Shown: positions 1-6,377 of the stretch, piece by piece
Layout of the letters: every line of letters starts with the position of its first letter
How positions within the stretch are numbered: the stretch's first letter is position 1
NCBI GenBank assembly: GCA_013205335.1
Contig: JABMNB010000460.1
Span: forward strand, 1-16,075
From: Rhodospirillales bacterium
Lineage (GTDB): Bacteria > Pseudomonadota > Alphaproteobacteria > Reyranellales > Reyranellaceae
Length of the DNA: 16,075 bases
Reading direction: 5' to 3'
Translations under genes and position numbers: made by a program
Notes under the pieces: generated by a model
Databases searched by the model: none
Told to the model about the DNA's origin: nothing
What the model saw: only the letters and a program-made list of their open reading frames with translations

Positions 1-529
1 CGCCCATGCCCGTGAAGGCGAGGTCGCGGGCGGAATTCTCGTGCTTGGGCAGCACGGCAGACGCTGCCATCGCCGCCGCCGCACCGCAAACGCCGGTGGC
101 GCAGCCGGTGAGCAGGCCGAAATTCTGGTTGAGCCCGAACAGGCGGGCGGCCCAGGCGCCGAACACGATTGTGCAGCCAACCGCGGCCAGGGCGATCACG
201 ATCGGCATCGCGCCGCCTTCGACGAGCTGGCCGAAGGTCAGGCGGGCGCCCAGGAGGGCGACGCCGATACGCAGGAGAGTGCGGCCCGCGAATTCGAGGC
301 CGGGCTTCAGCACGGGCTTCGCCGACAACGGCTGCAACGCCATGCCGATGACGAGGGTGAGGATCAGCGGCGGCACCCAGACGGCCCCGAAGCGAAGCAG
401 GCTTCTCGTGTCGGCGTAGTAGGCCACGGCGGCGATGGCGGCACAGAGCGCGATGCCCGGTGCGGAACGGCGGAGATTGTCGGGTGCCCAGAGCCGCGCC
501 AGCTCGCTGGCGACGACGCTGTTACGCAT
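1..529 (-). CDS. YeiH-family (putative sulfate exporter, UPF0324) membrane protein, 3' end outside window
   Basis: An open frame starts at ATG 529-527 and runs off the left edge, giving 176 visible residues of a protein usually around 330-350 aa. After a short basic N-terminus, several hydrophobic segments alternate with short loops. The stretch reading GLLTGCATGVCGAAAAMAAS matches the conserved small-residue/Cys-Gly motif of the YeiH/UPF0324 family as I remember it, followed by a charged loop (PKHENSARD). Family members are inner-membrane proteins annotated as putative sulfate exporters, but the transported substrate is largely unproven. The start codon overlaps the stop of the upstream biotin-carrier gene by 8 bases (ATGCGTAA), which implies translational coupling. 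It is the last visible gene of a three-gene minus-strand operon. The family call is fairly safe; the substrate is unknown. Confidence 0.8.
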   Translation of the reverse strand, partial: MRNSVVASELARLWAPDNLRRSAPGIALCAAIAAVAYYADTRSLLRFGAVWVPPLILTLVIGMALQPLSAKPVLKPGLEFAGRTLLRIGVALLGARLTFGQLVEGGAMPIVIALAAVGCTIVFGAWAARLFGLNQNFGLLTGCATGVCGAAAAMAASAVLPKHENSARDLAFTGMG

Positions 530-743
530 CGAGCACGACCACGAGCTGGCCTTCGGCGATTGCTTCGCCTTCGCTGACCTTGATTTCCTTGATGACGCCG
601 GCCTTGGGCGACAGCACCGGAATTTCCATCTTCATCGATTCTAGGATCATGATCTCGCCATCGGCCTCGATCCGATCACCCGCCTGCACCTGGATCTTCC
701 AGACATTGCCGGCGATCTCCGACTTTACATTGACGACGGCCAT
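522..743 (-). CDS. Small biotin/lipoyl attachment (BCCP-like) carrier protein
   Basis: This encodes a 73-aa protein that is essentially a single biotinyl/lipoyl domain. The biotin-attachment signature ESMKME lies near residues 35-40, with Lys38 as the expected biotinylated residue. Around it are the usual hammerhead elements: an N-terminal strand (VNVKSEIAG), GD-rich turns and a C-terminal EGQLVVVLDA. I chose ATG 743 because the domain begins there and an AAGGGAG ribosome-binding site lies about 11 bases upstream. The same frame is open further upstream (to 806), but those residues look non-coding and overlap the previous gene. Stand-alone carriers of this size normally serve an acyl-CoA or pyruvate-type carboxylase, yet no biotin carboxylase or carboxyltransferase is visible here. 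It sits 25 bp after the duplicated protein and overlaps the YeiH-like gene by 8 bp. Confidence 0.9.
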   Translation of the reverse strand: MAVVNVKSEIAGNVWKIQVQAGDRIEADGEIMILESMKMEIPVLSPKAGVIKEIKVSEGEAIAEGQLVVVLDA

Positions 744-768
744 GCCCGAAGCGACTCCCTTTTCAGGT

Positions 769-1554
769 CTATCCAGCTTTCTCGGCCAGTGCGCGCGCCA
801 GTGCAAGCGCGGAGCCTCCCGAACGCGCGCCGAGCCGGTATGCGGCCGCGTTGGCGTCGGAAATCATTCCGTCCTGCAACGTGGAGCGCCCGTCGCCGAT
901 GCGCGCCGACTGCGCTGCGACTGCGATGGCGGCGATGTCCTCCTTGTCGAGTTCGGCCAGCGCCAGCACGCCGCCACGGTCGGCGCCGAAGCCCGCATCG
1001 TTGAACATCAGCAGCAGTGGCCGAAAGGGGGCCGTCGCCATTGCCGAATTGGGCGCACCGTGGCTGCCGGTGGCAACGACGCGGCCGCGATCCGCCGGGA
1101 CCAGCAAAGTCGCCGAGTCGGCGCAAACGACGCCCTCGACCGTGTAGCGGCTCTCGCCCTTGGTGGCCGGCAGAGCATGCGGCCACGGCGCCGCCTTCAG
1201 CAGTTCGGCGGCGTGGCGCGCGCTCATGCCCGGCACGACGCCGCAGGAAATGGCCAGCGCATTGGCCCGGCTGATGACGCCGCGTGCGTGGAGGTCTGCC
1301 CCATCGCCGATGCGGGCACTGGCGGTCGCGACGGCCGCCATCGCCATGCCGAGCTTGTCGGCGTAGGCGAGACCGCCGATGCCGGCCTCGTCCTTGCCGA
1401 TGCCGGCATCGTGGTGGATGGCAGCCCGGCAGCCGAACTTCGCCGACATGTGTGCGGCATAGATTGCGGCGTGGCTGCCGCCGATGACGACTGCGCCGTC
1501 AGCTTCGGGCGGCAGCTTGGTCACACTATCGAAAACGAGGATGGCAACGGACAT
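769..1554 (-). CDS. Unrecognised 261-aa protein with a gapless internal tandem duplication
   Basis: I do not recognise this family. The 261-aa product looks soluble and is rich in Ala and Gly, with no evident signal peptide or membrane segment. Its notable property is internal duplication: residues 22-105 align with 159-242 at a constant offset of 137 with no gaps, and I count 38 identities in 84 positions. Conserved in both halves are G-S-H (26-28 and 163-165), D-A-G-x-G-x-D (49-55 and 186-192), S-A-R-I-G-D-G (79-85 and 216-222) and I-S-x-A-N-A (94-99 and 231-236). Such paired motifs could form pseudo-symmetric sites, as in a fused homodimer. The repeated His, Asp and Gly-rich turns hint at ligand or metal binding, but this is inference. 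It is first in an operon with a biotin carrier and a YeiH-like membrane protein. The ATG is preceded by only a weak AGGG. Confidence 0.85.
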   Translation of the reverse strand: MSVAILVFDSVTKLPPEADGAVVIGGSHAAIYAAHMSAKFGCRAAIHHDAGIGKDEAGIGGLAYADKLGMAMAAVATASARIGDGADLHARGVISRANALAISCGVVPGMSARHAAELLKAAPWPHALPATKGESRYTVEGVVCADSATLLVPADRGRVVATGSHGAPNSAMATAPFRPLLLMFNDAGFGADRGGVLALAELDKEDIAAIAVAAQSARIGDGRSTLQDGMISDANAAAYRLGARSGGSALALARALAEKAG

Positions 1555-1588
1555 CGCGCGACCCTAGCCGGGAGGCTATACCTCGGCC
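1555..1588. promoter_or_regulatory. Possible bidirectional promoter in a 34-bp divergent gap
   Basis: Two divergent start codons (1554 minus, 1589 plus) are separated by only 34 bp. A symmetric TATA core lies at 1577-1580. Read on the plus strand it gives TATACC at 1577-1582, six bases before the ATG at 1589. Read on the minus strand it gives TATAGC at 1580-1575, about 20 bases from ATG 1554. A shared -10 element serving both directions would explain the tight spacing, with a leaderless or near-leaderless plus-strand transcript. I see no convincing -35 hexamer in either direction, so this remains tentative. A GGGAGG at 1569-1574 could alternatively act as a distant ribosome-binding site for the plus-strand gene. 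Confidence 0.25.
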
Positions 1589-2197
1589 ATGTCGGAGACG
1601 GTGGACAACAAGGTGACGATCCTGGTGCTGCAGCACCCGCAGGAGCAGGACCGCGTGCTGGGCACGGCCGGTCTGCTGGCGGGAGGGCTGGCGAACGCCA
1701 GGGTGGTCGTGGGCCTGTCGTGGCGCAATCTCGCGCATGCGCTGGGCGCGCCGGCCGAGCCGCGTGACTGGGGCGTGCTCTATCTCGGCTCGACGCAGAT
1801 CAAGGGGCCGGCCAAAGGGCTGGCGCCGCTGGTGGCGGTCGATGCCAAGGGCCTGGCACTGCCCGATCAGGAGGCGGCGCGGGCCGGTCTCAAGGGGCTG
1901 ATCGCTCTCGACGGCAACTGGGCGCAGGCCAAGGCGCTGTGGTGGCGAAACGCCTGGCTGACCAAGCTGCGCCGGTACGTCGTGGTGCCGGACGGTCCGT
2001 CGCTCTACGGCGACCTGCGGCGCGAGGCGCGGCCGGATGCGGTCTCGACCCTGGAGGCGGTGGCGCTCTCGCTCCAGGTCCTCGACGGCGATGCTGCGGT
2101 GCGGGAGAAACTTCTCGTGCCGTTTCGCGCCCTGCTGGCGAAGGCCCGGCAAGACGGTGTGCGGGATTCCAAACGGGATCGTCGCGTCCGTCGTTAG
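1589..2197 (+). CDS. DTW-domain protein (putative tRNA-uridine aminocarboxypropyltransferase family)
   Basis: This is a 202-aa protein with the main DTW-domain landmarks. LQHPQE (residues 14-19) corresponds to the family's early HPxE-like strand. LDGNWAQAK (107-115) corresponds to the D-G-T-W signature. STLEA (153-157) matches the conserved Ser/Glu motif near the C-terminus. Characterised members, bacterial TapT/YfiP and eukaryotic DTWD1/2, transfer the 3-amino-3-carboxypropyl group from SAM to tRNA uridines. Two deviations stand out. The N-terminal Cys-rich segment seen in E. coli YfiP is absent, and the Thr of DGTW is Asn here (N110). It starts 34 bp from a divergent gene and ends 17 bp before the oxidoreductase alpha subunit, so it is probably co-transcribed with it, although no functional link is obvious. 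The family call is good; activity and substrate are unproven. Confidence 0.82.
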   Translation: MSETVDNKVTILVLQHPQEQDRVLGTAGLLAGGLANARVVVGLSWRNLAHALGAPAEPRDWGVLYLGSTQIKGPAKGLAPLVAVDAKGLALPDQEAARAGLKGLIALDGNWAQAKALWWRNAWLTKLRRYVVVPDGPSLYGDLRREARPDAVSTLEAVALSLQVLDGDAAVREKLLVPFRALLAKARQDGVRDSKRDRRVRR

Positions 2198-2201
2198 CTC
2201 T

Positions 2202-2214
2202 TATACTGCTCGCC
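2202..2214 (+). promoter_or_regulatory. TATACT element just upstream of the oxidoreductase alpha start
   Basis: TATACT at 2202-2207 is a near-perfect -10 hexamer seven bases before ATG 2215, and no Shine-Dalgarno-like purine run lies between. A transcript initiated from it would be leaderless or nearly so. The same arrangement appears at 1577-1589 before the DTW gene. No clear -35 sequence is visible about 17 bp upstream, and the element sits inside a likely operon, so it could be chance. Confidence 0.22.
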
Positions 2215-4371
2215 ATGCTCGACCAGCCGGCAAGCCAGTTTCCCGTCGCCCAGCGGACCAATCCGGAACGCTCCTTCGCCGACGAAGTCCGCGCGCTGCG
2301 GCTGGGCGAGGGCGAGATCTTCCGGGGTGAGGGCATCCTCGCGGTCACCAAGGCGATCCTGCAGTCGGGCGTCTCCTATGTCGGCGGCTATCAGGGTGCG
2401 CCGGTCTCGCATCTGGTCGACGTGCTGGTCGAATCGCAGGACCTGCTCGACGAACTCGGTGTCCATCTCGAGACCTGCACCAACGAGGCCTCGGCGGCGG
2501 CGCTGCTCGGCGCCTCGATCAACTATCCGATCCGCGGCTGCGTCACCTGGAAATCGATCGTCGGCACAAACGTGGCGGCCGATGCATTGTCCAACCTCGC
2601 TTCGCCGGGCGTGATCGGCGGCGCGCTGATCGTGGTCGGCGAGGATTACGGCGAGGGCGCCTCGGTCATCCAGGAACGCACCCAGGCCTATGCTCTGAAA
2701 TCCTCGGTCTGGCTGATGGACCCGCGGCCCTCGCTGCCGACCATCGTGCGCTGCACGGAGAAGGCGTTCGAGCTCTCGGAGGCGACCAATACGCCGGTGA
2801 TGATGGAGCTGCGCATCCGCGCCTGCCACGTCACGGGCGAGTTCGTGGCCAAGGACAATGTGCCGCCTGCCATTTCGCGCAACCGGCGTCTCGCCGAACC
2901 GGCAGCCCACAATTACGACCGCATCTCGCATCCGCCGTCGACCTACGCGCACGAGAAGATCAAGGTCGAGGTCCGCCAGCCCGCGGCCGAACGCTTCATC
3001 GTCGAGAACGGCCTGAACGAGTTTTTAGCCGGCGAACGTGCCGACCTCGGCATCATCGTGCAGGGCGGCATCACCAACGTCCTGGTCCGCGGCCTCGACC
3101 GGCTCGAGGTCGAGGGCAAGATTCCGACCCTGGTGCTGAACGTCACCCATCCGCTGGTACCTGATCAGATCGCCGACTTCTGCAAGGGCAAGCGCGCCGT
3201 GCTGGTGGTCGAGGAGGGGGCGCCCGACTACATCGAGCAGGCGATCCACGTCCTGCTGCGCAAGCGCGACATCGACACGAAGGTCTACGGCAAGGATGTG
3301 TTGCCGATGGCGGGCGAATATACCGCCGAGGTGGTGACCGAGGGCCTGCTGAAGTTCTTCGCCCAGTCGGCCAACGACATCGATCTGAGCCGGCCGCGCG
3401 AGCGCTTCGAGGCAGCCCGCGCCGGCCGGGCGGAGGCACAGCGCCTGCTGGGCGGGCCGCTGCCGCTGCGTCCGCCGGGCTTCTGCACCGGCTGCCCCGA
3501 GCGGCCGGTCTTCTCGGCGATCAAACTGCTCGAACGCGAGGTCGGCAAGGTCCACATCTCGAGCGACATCGGCTGTCACTCCTTTGCGACGCTGGCGCCG
3601 TTCCACCTCGGCAACTCGATCCTGGGCTTCGGCATGTCGCTGGCGGCGGCCGGCGCGGTAGCGCCGGTGATGCAGAAGCGCACCATCTCCGTGATGGGGG
3701 ATGGAGGCTTCTGGCACAACGGGCTCCTGAGCGGCGTCGCCTCGTCGATGTTCAATCGCGGCGACCGCGTGCTGGTCATCATGCAGAACGGCTACACCTC
3801 GGCCACGGGCGCGCAATTCATTCCCAACACTTCCGGCAACCGCCGGGACGGCGAGACGACGTCGGACATCGCGGCTACCCTGAAAGCGATGGGTGTCGGC
3901 TGGCTGCGCACCATCCGGACCTACAATGTCGGCACGATGCTCAAGACCCTGCGCGAGGCGATGAGCACCGACGACAAGGGCCTCAAGGTGATCGTGGCCG
4001 ACGGCGAATGCCAGCTCGCGCGCCAGCGCCGCATCCGCCCGCAGATCGCGGCCCAGCTGAAACGCGGGGAAAGGGTCGTGCGCACGCGCTATGGCGTCGA
4101 TGACGAGGTCTGCACCGGCGACCATTCCTGCATCCGCCTCTCGGGTTGCCCGTCGCTTGTGGTGAAGCCCAGCCCCGATCCGCTACGCAGCGATCCCGTG
4201 GCGAGCGTCAACAATGGCTGCGTCGGCTGCGGCCTCTGCGGCGAGGTGGCGGACGCCGCCGTGCTCTGCCCGTCCTTCTACCGCGCCGACATCGTGCAGA
4301 ATGCGAGCTGGTGGGATCGCCTGAAGTGGCGCATCCGCTCGAAGGTCATCGGAGCGATGGCGGGTGCCTAA
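2215..4371 (+). CDS. iorA: Indolepyruvate ferredoxin oxidoreductase, alpha (TPP and Fe-S) subunit
   Basis: This 718-aa subunit belongs to the 2-oxoacid:ferredoxin oxidoreductases that convert aryl pyruvates plus CoA to aryl-acetyl-CoA, CO2 and reduced ferredoxin. Residues about 35-230 form the N-terminal pyruvate-oxidoreductase/transketolase-like domain, including YQGAPVSHLVD near 59-69. Residues about 265-380 are a second Rossmann-like domain. Residues about 420-600 carry the TPP-binding core with GFCTGCPER (422-430), DIGCHS (451-456) and GDGGFWHNG (495-503). The C-terminus holds a ferredoxin-like region: C633-x2-D636-x2-C639-x5-C645-P, then C669-x2-C672-x2-C675-x9-C685-P. One cluster position is Asp rather than Cys. 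I chose ATG 2215 because family homology begins soon after it, and the 92 codons open upstream overlap the DTW gene. It overlaps the beta gene by 8 bases. The natural substrate among aryl pyruvates is not determined by sequence. Confidence 0.92.
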   Translation: MLDQPASQFPVAQRTNPERSFADEVRALRLGEGEIFRGEGILAVTKAILQSGVSYVGGYQGAPVSHLVDVLVESQDLLDELGVHLETCTNEASAAALLGASINYPIRGCVTWKSIVGTNVAADALSNLASPGVIGGALIVVGEDYGEGASVIQERTQAYALKSSVWLMDPRPSLPTIVRCTEKAFELSEATNTPVMMELRIRACHVTGEFVAKDNVPPAISRNRRLAEPAAHNYDRISHPPSTYAHEKIKVEVRQPAAERFIVENGLNEFLAGERADLGIIVQGGITNVLVRGLDRLEVEGKIPTLVLNVTHPLVPDQIADFCKGKRAVLVVEEGAPDYIEQAIHVLLRKRDIDTKVYGKDVLPMAGEYTAEVVTEGLLKFFAQSANDIDLSRPRERFEAARAGRAEAQRLLGGPLPLRPPGFCTGCPERPVFSAIKLLEREVGKVHISSDIGCHSFATLAPFHLGNSILGFGMSLAAAGAVAPVMQKRTISVMGDGGFWHNGLLSGVASSMFNRGDRVLVIMQNGYTSATGAQFIPNTSGNRRDGETTSDIAATLKAMGVGWLRTIRTYNVGTMLKTLREAMSTDDKGLKVIVADGECQLARQRRIRPQIAAQLKRGERVVRTRYGVDDEVCTGDHSCIRLSGCPSLVVKPSPDPLRSDPVASVNNGCVGCGLCGEVADAAVLCPSFYRADIVQNASWWDRLKWRIRSKVIGAMAGA

Positions 4372-5869
4372 ACCCATCACCATCCTGATTGGCGCCTTGG
4401 GCGGGGACGGCGGCGGCGTGCTGTGCGGCTGGATCGTGTCGGCGGCGCAGAGTCGCGGGCTCGCCGTGCAGGCGACCCAGATTCCCGGCGTGGCGCAGCG
4501 CACCGGCGCCACGACCTACTATGTCGAGGTGATGCCGGCAGGTGCGGCACCGTCCTCCGTGCTCGCGCTCAATCCGGCGATCGGCGAGGTCGACGTTGCC
4601 CTGGCGACCGAGCTGCTGGAAGCCGGCCGCATGATCTTCAACGGCTTCGTGACACCCGGCCGCACGACCCTGATCGCCTCGACCCATCGCGTGCTGGCGA
4701 TCGGCGAGCGCACGGCCATGGGCGACGGCAGCTTCGACGTCGGCCGGCTGCTGCGTGCCGTGAAGGAGCGCAGCCGCGAACAGATACTGTTCGACATGGA
4801 CCAGGCGGCCGAGGAATCCGGCGGTGTCCTCAATGCAGTGCTGCTGGGGGCGCTGGCCGGATCGGGCAAGCTGCCGATCCCCGACGACGCTTTCGAAGCC
4901 GCGATCCGTCATGCTGGCAAGTCGGTCGACACCAACCTTGCGGCCTTCTCTTTCGGGCGTGGCCACGCGCGCGGCGAATTGGAGCAGGCGGTGCGCGAGC
5001 ATCGCAAGCGGCAGGCAGCAGTGCAGGGCGCTGAGGACCTGATCGAACGCGCACGCCGGACTTACCCGGCCGCCAGCCTCGATGTCGTGGAGGAGGGCAT
5101 CCGCCGCCTCACCGCCTACCAGGACCGGCACTACGCCAAGCTCTATCTCGACCGCCTCGACCCGATCGGGGCGCTGGGCTCGGCCGAGCTGCTGCGCGAG
5201 ACCGCGCGCCATCTCGCCGTGCGCATGTCGTTCGAAGACGTGATCCGGGTGGCCCAGGCCAAGACATCGGCGGAGCGGGTGGCGCGCGTGCGGGCTGAGG
5301 TTCGTGCCCGCGATCAAGAGCCGTTGGAAATCACCGAGCATTTCAAGCCGGGCATCGAGGAGATCGCGGCCATCCTGCCGCCCGCTCTGGCGCGCCGCCT
5401 GATGGGCTGGGGCGAGCGGACCGGACGCCTCGGCAAGACCTACTTCCCGATGCATGTGCGCACGACGACCATTCTGGGCTTTGCGCGCCTGCGCCTGGTT
5501 GCGGGTCTGCGCTGGTGGCGGCCGTTCACCTTCCGCTATGCCGAGGAGCAGGCCGAGATCGAGCGCTGGCTGGGACAAATTCGTGCCGCTGCGCCGCTCG
5601 GCATCGACCTCGCCCGCGAGATCGCGGAATCAGCCCGCCTGATAAAAGGCTATGGCGACACTTACAGGCGCGGTCTCGGCAACTACCGCCGCATCGCTGA
5701 CGAGGTGATCGCACCGGCGCTGGCCGGACGCCTGACCGCGCAGGCCGCGGCCGATGCCGTCGCCAATGCGCGGGTGGCGGCGCTCGCCGATCCCGAGGGC
5801 GAGTCGCTGTCCCGGACGCTGGCCGCCATCGCCTCGGTATTGCCGCCGTTGCGGCAGGCCGCGGAATGA
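4364..5869 (+). CDS. iorB: Indolepyruvate oxidoreductase beta-family subunit with DUF6537-type C-terminal extension
   Basis: This encodes a 501-aa partner of the preceding subunit. Residues about 5-200 are the pyruvate/ketoisovalerate-oxidoreductase gamma-type domain, with the Gly-rich nucleotide-type loop GALGGDGGGVL at 10-20 followed by QIPGVAQRTGATTYYVE. Residues about 210-490 form a mostly helical, Arg/Ala-rich extension that I assign to DUF6537, known from alphaproteobacterial indolepyruvate oxidoreductases. Archaeal IorB is only around 200 aa and lacks this extension. The start is GTG 4364, inside the end of the alpha gene (shared GTGCCTAA), so the two are probably translationally coupled and made in equal amounts. 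The stop overlaps the thioesterase start as ATGA. The role of the extension is unknown; it may dock onto the alpha subunit or replace part of the single-chain form found in relatives. Confidence 0.9.
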   Translation: MPKPITILIGALGGDGGGVLCGWIVSAAQSRGLAVQATQIPGVAQRTGATTYYVEVMPAGAAPSSVLALNPAIGEVDVALATELLEAGRMIFNGFVTPGRTTLIASTHRVLAIGERTAMGDGSFDVGRLLRAVKERSREQILFDMDQAAEESGGVLNAVLLGALAGSGKLPIPDDAFEAAIRHAGKSVDTNLAAFSFGRGHARGELEQAVREHRKRQAAVQGAEDLIERARRTYPAASLDVVEEGIRRLTAYQDRHYAKLYLDRLDPIGALGSAELLRETARHLAVRMSFEDVIRVAQAKTSAERVARVRAEVRARDQEPLEITEHFKPGIEEIAAILPPALARRLMGWGERTGRLGKTYFPMHVRTTTILGFARLRLVAGLRWWRPFTFRYAEEQAEIERWLGQIRAAAPLGIDLAREIAESARLIKGYGDTYRRGLGNYRRIADEVIAPALAGRLTAQAAADAVANARVAALADPEGESLSRTLAAIASVLPPLRQAAE

Positions 5870-6267
5870 TCGACGTCTCGGCGCTGGCACGGCGGGATGC
5901 CTTCACGCGCGTTCTCGGCATCGAATTCGTCGAGGCTTCGCTCGGCCGAGCCGTGACACGGGTGGCGATCGAGGAGCGACACCTGAACTTCAACGGCGTC
6001 GGCCATGGCGGCCTCACCTTCACCCTGGCGGATGCCGCCTTCGGCTATGCCTGCAACTCGCAGGGCGTCGTCTCGGGCAGCATCGACGCGCACATCGTCT
6101 ACAGCGTGGCCGTGCGGCTGGGCGACGTGCTGACCGCTACGGCGGTCGAGATCTCGCGCTCCAGCAAGGCCTCGAACTACCGGATCGATATCGTGCGCGC
6201 CGACGGCAAGCTGGTCGCCGCAATGACCGGCACCGCCCTGATCAGCGGCAAGCCGGTGGCTGTTTAG
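5866..6267 (+). CDS. PaaI-family hotdog-fold acyl-CoA thioesterase
   Basis: This 133-aa protein has the length and signature of PaaI/PaaD hydroxyphenylacetyl-CoA thioesterases. The active-site segment reads N43-G-V-G-H47-G-G, then L-A-D56-A-A-F-G-Y-A-C-N. This closely parallels E. coli PaaI, in which the Asp of the LAD triplet is catalytic. The remaining strands (IDAHIVYSVAVRLGD, NYRIDIVRADGKLVA) fit a single hotdog domain, and such enzymes act as homotetramers in the cytosol. Its ATG overlaps the stop of the oxidoreductase beta gene by four bases (ATGA). Because the upstream enzyme should make aryl-acetyl-CoA, a thioesterase coupled this closely suggests that the thioester is hydrolysed to the free acid, either as product or as a proofreading step that frees CoA. 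I did not assign paaI because no other phenylacetate-pathway genes are visible. Confidence 0.9.
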   Translation: MIDVSALARRDAFTRVLGIEFVEASLGRAVTRVAIEERHLNFNGVGHGGLTFTLADAAFGYACNSQGVVSGSIDAHIVYSVAVRLGDVLTATAVEISRSSKASNYRIDIVRADGKLVAAMTGTALISGKPVAV

Positions 6268-6282
6268 CGACATACAATTCAT

Positions 6283-6368
6283 GTCATCCTGAGCGGAGCG
6301 AAGGATCTTGCGCCAGGAACGGAGTCCTCTGGTCGCTCTGCAAGGTCCTTCGCTTCGCTCAGGACGAC
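6283..6368. repeat. 86-bp palindromic intergenic element, copy 1
   Basis: A 28-nt left arm (6283-6310, starting GTCATCCTGAGCGGAGCG) pairs with a right arm at 6341-6368; 25 of 28 positions are complementary and the other three can form G-U pairs in one orientation. A smaller inner stem (CCAG/CTGG) lies in the 30-nt middle. The element sits between the convergent thioesterase and GMC-oxidoreductase genes, 15 bp and 9 bp from their stops. A second copy of identical length lies at 14494-14579. It may serve as a bidirectional transcription terminator or mRNA 3'-end stabiliser, but there is no U-tract typical of an intrinsic terminator. Confidence 0.88.
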
Positions 6369-6377
6369 AAGTCAGGC

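Noticed and set aside
744..806. N-terminal extension of the biotin carrier from 806
   Set aside because: It overlaps the upstream gene, adds non-family residues, and a clear AAGGGAG site precedes ATG 743.
769..1554. Electron-transfer flavoprotein alpha, or amino-acid-synthesis family, as the identity of the duplicated protein
   Set aside because: First impressions from the GC-rich, Gly/Ala-rich sequence did not hold. The FAD-binding signature of ETF alpha and the characteristic blocks of the AA_synth family are absent, so I left it unassigned.
460..1767. A 435-codon plus-strand open frame across the first operon
   Set aside because: It spans the biotin carrier, the duplicated protein and the divergent start region. 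The minus-strand proteins have a clear biotin motif and internal repeats, so this is a shadow.
1939..2214. N-terminal extension of the oxidoreductase alpha subunit by 92 codons
   Set aside because: The extra sequence overlaps the DTW gene in another frame and is Arg/Gly/Pro-rich without homology; family similarity begins after ATG 2215.
2194..4125. Long minus-strand open frames opposite the oxidoreductase alpha gene
   Set aside because: They are antisense to a strongly recognised protein, and their translations are Arg/His-rich without motifs.
4346..5578. A 410-codon minus-strand open frame opposite the oxidoreductase beta gene
   Set aside because: No recognisable domain; the composition fits the reverse complement of a GC-rich coding strand.
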